The notes beneath the pieces were generated by a model that saw nothing but the letters and a program-made list of their open reading frames with translations, searched no databases and was not told the DNA's origin. 18,227 bases of DNA from Pseudomonadota bacterium (GTDB lineage: Bacteria; Pseudomonadota; Alphaproteobacteria; Acetobacterales; Acetobacteraceae): positions 1 through 18,227 of the forward strand of contig JAKBCJ010000043.1 in the NCBI GenBank assembly GCA_021807975.1, in the 5' to 3' direction. Below are positions 13,613-18,227 of the stretch, piece after piece (positions within the stretch are counted from its first letter, which is position 1; every line of letters starts with the position of its first letter). The translations under genes were made by a program, and so were the position numbers.

Positions 13613-15727
13613 GTGAGCAACCATATTCTACAGAGTTTCTTTTGGCCCGAATCAATCGCGGTTCTGGGCGCCTCGCCCGATCTGCACAAGATACGCGGGC
13701 GGTTGCTGCATCAGTTGCGGGAGAACGGGTTTCCAGGCCGGATATTGCCGATCAACCCAAGCTACCAGCAGATCGACGGGCTGACATGCTATCCATCGAT
13801 CGGGGCGGTTTCGGGCGGTGTCGATCTGGCGCTGATCGCGATCCCCGCCGCCGGGGTTGCCGCCGCCGTCGAGGAATGTGCCAAAGCGGGCGTGAAGAAT
13901 ACGCTGATCATTTCTTCGGGTTTCGCGGAGGAAGGCGGGGCGGCCGGCGATATGCAGGCGGAATTGCTCGCGGTGACGCAACGTACCGGAATCCGGGCGT
14001 GCGGGCCGAATTGCGAAGGCTATTACAACGCGCTGGGGCGGGTGGCGACGACGTTCAGCCCCACCGTCGAAACGAAAGAGGATGACAGCCGCACACTCGT
14101 CTCCCCGAAGCGGGTCGGGGTGATCGCGCAGTCGGGCGGGATCGGGTTCGCGCTGTTCAATCGCGGCAAGGCCGCGGGGCTGGGCTTCAGCTACGTGATC
14201 TCCACCGGCAACGAGGCCGATCTGGGGATGGCCGATTTCCTGGATTACATGGTGGAAGACCCGCACACCCATGCGGTGATGCTGTTTTGCGAGGCCGTCC
14301 GTAACGGACCCGGATTCATCGCCGCGCTGGAAAAGGCTCGAAACCTTGGCAAACCAGTCATCGCGATCAAGGTGGGCCGTTCCGATGCCGGCACCCGCGC
14401 GACCGCGTCGCACACCGCATCCTTGTCAGGGTCTTATGTTGCCTATCGGGCGATTTTCGAACGTTACGGTGTCATCGAGGCGGAGGATGCCGACGAGGCG
14501 GTTGCCATCGCCGGGATGGTGCTGACCTGTCCACTGCCGAAGGGGCGGCGAACCGGGATCATTACGGTTTCCGGCGGCGGTGGCGCGTGGATGGCCGATA
14601 CGCTGTCGGCGCACGGGCTGATCGTTCCGAACCTGTCGGCCGAATCCCAGGCGGCGCTGCGGCCGCTGATGCCGTCTTATGGCGCCTCGGCCAATCCAGT
14701 CGATGTGACGGCGCAGGGATCGAATACCGGGCCGGCGATGATGACGGTGATGGAACATCTCGCCGGATCGGATGAGATCGACATGATCGTGCTGGTGACC
14801 TCGCTGGCCAGCGAAACCCGCGTGTCGCTGGATGCCGATCGGGTGCGCGCGGTGGCTGAAAGCTGCGGCAAGCCGATGACGGTATGGAGCTACACGCTGC
14901 CCTCGGCGTTCGGGCGGATTTCTGCCGCGGGCTGCGGGTTGTTCGTGGACAGCAATCTGCGGAACGTCGGTGCCGCACTGGGTAAGTTGGCCGGCTACGC
15001 GGAGGCCCGGCAGCGCGCGTTGCCGGAGGCGTTCTCGCCGGTTTCCGGGCAGTTGTATCCCGGCCTGCCGGCGGTGGTGCCGGAGTATCTGGCCAAGCAG
15101 GTGCTGGCGGCGTGGCTGCCGGATACCCGCGAGATATTGGCAGGGTCGGCGGAGGAAGCGGCCGATGCGGCGGAACGCCTGGGCTTTCCGGTGGTGTTGA
15201 AGGTGCAATCGCCGGACTTGCCGCACAAGACCGAAGCGGGCGGCGTGCGGTTGAACCTGGGAAGCCGCCTGGCGGTGACGGATGCCTATACTTCTATGTT
15301 GGCGGATGTCGGGCGCCATGCGCCGGATGCCGGGATCGACGGCGTGCTGGTGCAGCGGATGGCGCCGAAAGGCCACGAACTGGTGATCGGCATGGTCGAT
15401 GATCCGACCTTCGGGCCGATCATGATGCTGGGCTTTGGCGGCGTCACGGTAGAGCTGTTCGGCGACGTGGCGCACGCGCCGGCGCCGGTCGATGAGGCCG
15501 AGGCCACACGGATGATCCTGTCGCTGAAATCGGCCCGTCTGCTTACCGGATTTCGCGGCGCCCGGGCGATCGATCTGGCCCCCATCGCCAGGCTGGTTGC
15601 GGCGTTATCCCGGGCGGCACTGACGTTGCGGGGGCAGGTGAGGGAGTTCGAGTTGAACCCGGTGATCGTGCATGAAGATGGCTCCGGCCTGACCGTCGCC
15701 GATGCGTTGTTGCTGATGAAACCGTAA
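13613..15727 (+). CDS. Acyl-CoA synthetase, ADP-forming, fused alpha-beta
   Basis: A 704-aa NDP-forming acyl-CoA synthetase that links acyl-CoA cleavage or formation to ADP/ATP. Domains in order: CoA-binding Rossmann domain (about 1-140, IAVLGAS and ACGPNCEGYYN); two succinyl-CoA-synthetase-like ligase domains (about 165-460, VGVIAQSGG, STGNEADLG, and the phospho-histidine segment TASHTASLSG with His267); and a C-terminal ATP-grasp domain (about 480-704, PVVLKVQSPDLPHKTEAGGV and FELNPVIV). About 700 aa is normal for the fused form. The start is GTG 13613 with AGGA five bases upstream. The acyl substrate cannot be predicted. A truncated TauD-like gene follows 10 nt later, implying this was once an operon. 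Confidence 0.92.
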   Translation: MSNHILQSFFWPESIAVLGASPDLHKIRGRLLHQLRENGFPGRILPINPSYQQIDGLTCYPSIGAVSGGVDLALIAIPAAGVAAAVEECAKAGVKNTLIISSGFAEEGGAAGDMQAELLAVTQRTGIRACGPNCEGYYNALGRVATTFSPTVETKEDDSRTLVSPKRVGVIAQSGGIGFALFNRGKAAGLGFSYVISTGNEADLGMADFLDYMVEDPHTHAVMLFCEAVRNGPGFIAALEKARNLGKPVIAIKVGRSDAGTRATASHTASLSGSYVAYRAIFERYGVIEAEDADEAVAIAGMVLTCPLPKGRRTGIITVSGGGGAWMADTLSAHGLIVPNLSAESQAALRPLMPSYGASANPVDVTAQGSNTGPAMMTVMEHLAGSDEIDMIVLVTSLASETRVSLDADRVRAVAESCGKPMTVWSYTLPSAFGRISAAGCGLFVDSNLRNVGAALGKLAGYAEARQRALPEAFSPVSGQLYPGLPAVVPEYLAKQVLAAWLPDTREILAGSAEEAADAAERLGFPVVLKVQSPDLPHKTEAGGVRLNLGSRLAVTDAYTSMLADVGRHAPDAGIDGVLVQRMAPKGHELVIGMVDDPTFGPIMMLGFGGVTVELFGDVAHAPAPVDEAEATRMILSLKSARLLTGFRGARAIDLAPIARLVAALSRAALTLRGQVREFELNPVIVHEDGSGLTVADALLLMKP

Positions 15728-15813
15728 GGAGGTTGCGGTGGTGTCGATCCAGCCTGCGGGCGCTGTTTGGGGTGCCACCGTCTCGGGCATCGATCCGGCT
15801 CAGCCGATTCCGC

Positions 15814-15819
15814 TATACT
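15814..15819 (+). promoter_or_regulatory. Possible -10 element for the SDR gene
   Basis: tatact matches a sigma-70 -10 hexamer in a locally AT-rich stretch. No acceptable -35 hexamer is seen 16-18 bp upstream. If used, transcription would start about 15826, before the hairpin in the SDR leader. Confidence 0.25.
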
Positions 15820-15833
15820 CATCACTGGAATGG

Positions 15834-15857
15834 AAACGATCTGCTGATCGTTTTTTT
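15834..15857 (+). terminator. Intrinsic terminator or attenuator in the SDR leader
   Basis: aaacgatc (15834-15841) pairs with gatcgttt (15846-15853) around the loop tgct, and the right arm runs on into a T7 tract ending at 15857. This is a textbook intrinsic terminator for transcripts from the acyl-CoA synthetase. It ends only 19 nt before the ATG of the SDR gene, leaving room for a ribosome binding site but not for a promoter. SDR expression must therefore pass through it or initiate within it. Confidence 0.75.
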
Positions 15858-15876
15858 GTAAGAAGGGACAAATCTA

Positions 15877-16728
15877 ATGGGCAAGCTGACTGGTAAAGTC
15901 GCTATCGTTACGGGTGCAAGTCGCGGAATCGGCCAGCAGATCGCCGAACTGTTCGCGTCGGAGGGGGCAAAGGTGGTGTGCGCGGCCCGCACGCTGAATG
16001 AGGGCGAGCACAAGATGCTGGAAGGGTCTTTGTCCCGCACTGTGGATGCCATCAAGGCCGCGGGCGGCGAGGCTACGGCCGTGACCGCCGACGTTTCGGT
16101 CGAGTCCGAATGTCTTTCGCTGGTCGAATCCGCCAGGGCGGCTTACGGACCGATCGATATTCTGGTGAACAACGCAGCGCTGAACTACTATTTGCCGACG
16201 GACACCTATCCGACGAACCGCTGGGTACGGTGCTTTGCGATCAACGTACATGCGCCTTTCATCCTGTCAAAGGCGGTGCTGACCGACATGATTCCCCGGC
16301 GCTCGGGCGCCATCGTCAATATCAGCTCCGGCGCGGCGATTGGCCCCGGGCGGGGGCCGTACGAGGACCAGACCGTGCGTGGCGGCGTGATGTATGGCGC
16401 CAGCAAGGCGGCTTTGGAACGGTTTACCCAGGGGCTGGCGCAGGAGGTTTCCCAGTATCAGGGCATTGCGGTTACCGCGGTCTCACCGTCTCAGGTGGTG
16501 CCGACGCCGGGCACGATCCACCATAAGCTGGTTACGGGGATCGGCGACCCGAAGGGGGAGCATCCGATGCTGATGGCCAGGGCGGCGTTGCTGCTGGCGA
16601 GCGAGGCGCCGTTGAAGGTGAACGGGCGGGTGACCTACAGCCAGCAGATACTGAAGGAATTCGGCTGGATCCAGGAGGCGACGGGCAGGGGCGTTACTAT
16701 CCGCGGGTCTGGCTATTCTCTGATTTAG
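15877..16728 (+). CDS. Short-chain dehydrogenase/reductase (SDR)
   Basis: A 283-aa classical SDR catalysing NAD(P)-dependent oxidation or reduction of a hydroxyl/keto group. The cofactor loop TGASRGIG is at 12-19, with Arg38 in AART after the second strand, hinting at NADP. The NNAA motif is at 98-101. The catalytic residues are Asn123, Ser150/151, Tyr173 and Lys177 (YGASK). The usual NPG after the sixth strand is replaced by SPSQVVPTPG. An insertion around 156-170 (GPGRGPYEDQTVRGG) precedes the catalytic Tyr. ATG 15877 has an AGAAGGGA site seven bases upstream. The C-terminal 35 residues extend beyond the core. The substrate is unknown; the acyl-CoA synthetase upstream suggests an acyl or hydroxyacyl compound. 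Confidence 0.92.
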   Translation: MGKLTGKVAIVTGASRGIGQQIAELFASEGAKVVCAARTLNEGEHKMLEGSLSRTVDAIKAAGGEATAVTADVSVESECLSLVESARAAYGPIDILVNNAALNYYLPTDTYPTNRWVRCFAINVHAPFILSKAVLTDMIPRRSGAIVNISSGAAIGPGRGPYEDQTVRGGVMYGASKAALERFTQGLAQEVSQYQGIAVTAVSPSQVVPTPGTIHHKLVTGIGDPKGEHPMLMARAALLLASEAPLKVNGRVTYSQQILKEFGWIQEATGRGVTIRGSGYSLI

Positions 16729-16736
16729 CTTCGACA

Positions 16737-16769
16737 GTCCTTGCCGCTGGGTGCCGCGGCGGCAAGGAC
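16737..16769. terminator. Hairpin between convergent genes
   Basis: gtccttgccgc (16737-16747) and gcggcaaggac (16759-16769) form a perfect 11-bp stem with an 11-nt loop, nine nt past the SDR stop and 13 nt from the stop of the opposing gene. There is no T-run on either side, but the position between convergent genes suggests a bidirectional terminator. Confidence 0.6.
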
Positions 16770-16782
16770 CATTGCCATAGCT

Positions 16783-18227
16783 TTACGCGATCAGGTGGCC
16801 GCCCTTGGCGCCGACATAGCCGACGACGGACAGGCTGCCGATCGTGTCGCCGATGTGCATCGCCTGGCTGCCGCTGGTGTTATAGGCCATGGTCTGCACT
16901 GGTGCCGCGCCTTGCAGGAACGCCTGCTGACTGGAGAACACGGCCGCATAGATGTCCGAGCCGGCAATGCTGGAGAAGTGGCCCCCGGCGATCGCGGTGT
17001 TGGTCAGCACGTTGGTGGTGGCATCGGCGAAGATTTTCTCCCCGCTGGTGACTTCGCCCCGGAAGTAGATCGCGGCGCCGGAGGCATACGGGTTGGCGTT
17101 GTTGCTGATTTCCATGAACGCCATGCTGGCGCCGTTGGTGCCGGTGACGGATGCAAGACCGGCCTGGACCTGTTTGAGGGACACGGTGTTGCCGGGTTTG
17201 TATGTGAACTCCAGCGTTTGGGCGGTGCCATAGGTGGCCGACAGGCTGCCGGTGGGTGCGGTGCCGCCGACGCTGACGTTGCTGTTACAGCCGAGCACCT
17301 GGACTTCCTTGGTGTCGGTCGCGGTGACGGTGGCACCGGTGGAGGTCACAGTGCAGGACGTTCCGCAGGTGTTGGTGTCCTCTTGGGTTCGGGTGATGCT
17401 GGCGGAGTTGCCGCAATTTCTTGCGGTGTACTGTTTGACCGGGGCGCCGGCACTTTCGGTGTGGTTCCCGTCGGTCGGCAGGTTGTCGCAGGATTTGACC
17501 CCGATGGCGTTGTAGTTGGTGTTACCGTTGGACTTGTGTTTGTCGAAGTTTTTGAAGCCCGTGCAGGAGCCGTCCCATTTCAGGGTGGAGGCGCCGCAGT
17601 TGTTGGTGCTGCCGCCGATCGACCACGTAACGTGCCCGTTTGTCAGATCGGTGCCGGAGGGAATCTTTGTGGGGCATCCGGTGAGGAAAACGTTACCGGG
17701 CGCGCTGTTGGCCGGCAGGGTGGTGACCCACCGTTTGGTGGAGGCGTCGAAAACCGTGGTTGCGGTTTTGCAGGCGCTGGAGAATTTGACCTCGGCATCC
17801 GGGCACTTGACTGTGATCGGCTTGCCCGAACCTTCGATGGTGCAGGTTACGTTGGTAAAGTTATAGGTTGCGCCGTCCCTGCAGGACGTTGGTTTGAAAG
17901 TGGAGTGCAGCCAGGCCGTGCAGCCGCTGCTGAGGTCAGAGCCGGATACGGTCTTGGTGGCACAGCTTGTGCCGGTGACCACTTGGGCTGTGACCGTGAC
18001 CGTATCGGCGGCTCCCGCGATATTGGTGGTGGTCGGCGTTGGCGAACCACCATGGCCGCAGGAACCTGTGCTGCCGTCGCTGCTGTCGCCAGATTTGCTT
18101 CCGCCGCCGCAGGTGTTGTTGCTGTTGTCGCCGGAATTGCTGCCGCTGCCACAGTTACTGCTGCTGTCGCCGGAGTTGCTGCCGCCGCCCCAGCTGTTGT
18201 TGCTGCCGTCGCCGGAGTTGCTGCCGC
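16783..18227 (-). CDS. Large Cys/Thr/Gly-rich repeat protein, probably exported (5' partial)
   Basis: I do not recognise the family. The frame is open from the window end (first full codon 18225) to TAA 16783-16785, so 480 residues are visible and the N-terminus is missing. A GTG at 17982 is in frame but is not taken as the start, because the reading frame continues with clear protein repeats. The first 57 visible residues are four degenerate units (GGSNSGD plus Ser/Asn plus CG). A Thr/Cys-rich region with 14 cysteines follows, containing two similar modules (C-x-TK-x2-SG-S/T-DL). The last 167 residues lack cysteine and resemble a beta-rich domain ending VGYVGAKGGHLIA. Composition (low charge, Thr/Ser/Gly/Asn-rich, many Cys) suggests a cell-surface or secreted structural protein. 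The downstream hairpin probably terminates it. Confidence 0.7.
   Translation of the reverse strand, partial: GSNSGDGSNNSWGGGSNSGDSSSNCGSGSNSGDNSNNTCGGGSKSGDSSDGSTGSCGHGGSPTPTTTNIAGAADTVTVTAQVVTGTSCATKTVSGSDLSSGCTAWLHSTFKPTSCRDGATYNFTNVTCTIEGSGKPITVKCPDAEVKFSSACKTATTVFDASTKRWVTTLPANSAPGNVFLTGCPTKIPSGTDLTNGHVTWSIGGSTNNCGASTLKWDGSCTGFKNFDKHKSNGNTNYNAIGVKSCDNLPTDGNHTESAGAPVKQYTARNCGNSASITRTQEDTNTCGTSCTVTSTGATVTATDTKEVQVLGCNSNVSVGGTAPTGSLSATYGTAQTLEFTYKPGNTVSLKQVQAGLASVTGTNGASMAFMEISNNANPYASGAAIYFRGEVTSGEKIFADATTNVLTNTAIAGGHFSSIAGSDIYAAVFSSQQAFLQGAAPVQTMAYNTSGSQAMHIGDTIGSLSVVGYVGAKGGHLIA
18055..18225 (-). repeat. Degenerate Gly-Ser-Asn coding tandem repeat
   Basis: Read on the minus strand, four consecutive units of 13, 13, 14 and 17 codons share the core GSNSGD (GSKSGD in the last) and end with Trp-Gly or Cys-Gly. 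In the first unit a TGG replaces the TGC/TGT of the others, a one-base change. The repeats may continue beyond the window. This is a protein-coding repeat, not a CRISPR array: there are no unique spacers and unit lengths vary. Confidence 0.8.

Larger units (their letters stand above)
15738..15896 (+). pseudogene. 5' remnant of a TauD/TfdA-family dioxygenase gene
   Basis: A perfect AAGGAGG (15726-15732) is followed five bases later by GTG 15738. The first 23 codons read MVSIQPAGAVWGATVSGIDP and AQP. This matches the N-terminus typical of alpha-ketoglutarate-dependent TauD/TfdA dioxygenases (xxIxPxxxxxGAxVSGxDLxxP). After about 15806 the DNA becomes AT-rich, similarity is lost, and the frame ends at TAA 15894-15896 inside the next gene, giving 52 codons instead of about 280. 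It appears to be the start of a deleted gene in the operon of the preceding synthetase. The family call rests on a short segment. Confidence 0.45.

Noticed and set aside
18055..18227. CRISPR-like array at the window end
   Set aside because: The units are in-frame Gly/Ser/Asn codons of variable length without unique spacers, so it is a protein-coding repeat.

Overview
The window is high-GC chromosomal DNA, probably from an alphaproteobacterium and plausibly Acetobacteraceae/Rhodospirillales. The basis is gene content (isocitrate lyase of the long proteobacterial type, form II CO-dehydrogenase-like genes in S-L-M order, fused ADP-forming acyl-CoA synthetase), strong G/C codon bias and many long antisense shadow frames. 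The taxon is inference; no rRNA or tRNA gene was found.

Layout. 1-234 is the 3' end of an isocitrate lyase gene with its terminator. After a non-coding gap, 801-4515 (minus) is a coxS-coxL-coxM operon for a form II molybdenum hydroxylase. Upstream of it on the same strand lie a phospholipase D/cardiolipin-synthase-like gene (TTG start), a crotonase-fold protein lacking both canonical catalytic glutamates, a standalone HFCD-type flavoprotein and a 66-aa orphan. Then come endonuclease III (nth) and an N-formylglutamate amidohydrolase-like gene, 4 bp apart on the minus strand. Diverging from these after only about 45 bp is a three-gene plus-strand operon encoding a nitrile hydratase whose beta subunit is split into two genes, with gene order and architecture like thiocyanate hydrolase (scnBAC). 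A small entericidin-like lipoprotein gene follows.

About 11.0-12.6 kb is an AT-richer islet with unlike codon usage. It holds a DUF3800 gene, a doubtful small ORF, an antisense ORF tail and a nested palindrome, and looks horizontally acquired. It is followed by a RibD-C/DHFR-like reductase (minus), a fused acyl-CoA synthetase (plus), a 5' remnant of a TauD/TfdA-type dioxygenase gene, and an SDR oxidoreductase whose leader carries an intrinsic-terminator-like hairpin 20 nt before the start codon. The window closes inside a large secreted-looking Cys/Thr/Gly/Ser-rich protein (minus, N-terminus beyond the window) with Gly-Ser-Asn repeats, near-regular cysteine spacing and an internally duplicated module.

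The metabolic theme is acyl-CoA, small-carbon and xenobiotic chemistry: glyoxylate bypass, Mo-hydroxylase, crotonase-like enzyme, acyl-CoA ligase, SDR and nitrile/thiocyanate-type hydratase. The items most worth follow-up are the split nitrile hydratase and its divergent formyl-amidohydrolase partner, the attenuator-like SDR leader next to the truncated TauD gene, and the cysteine-periodic repeat protein.
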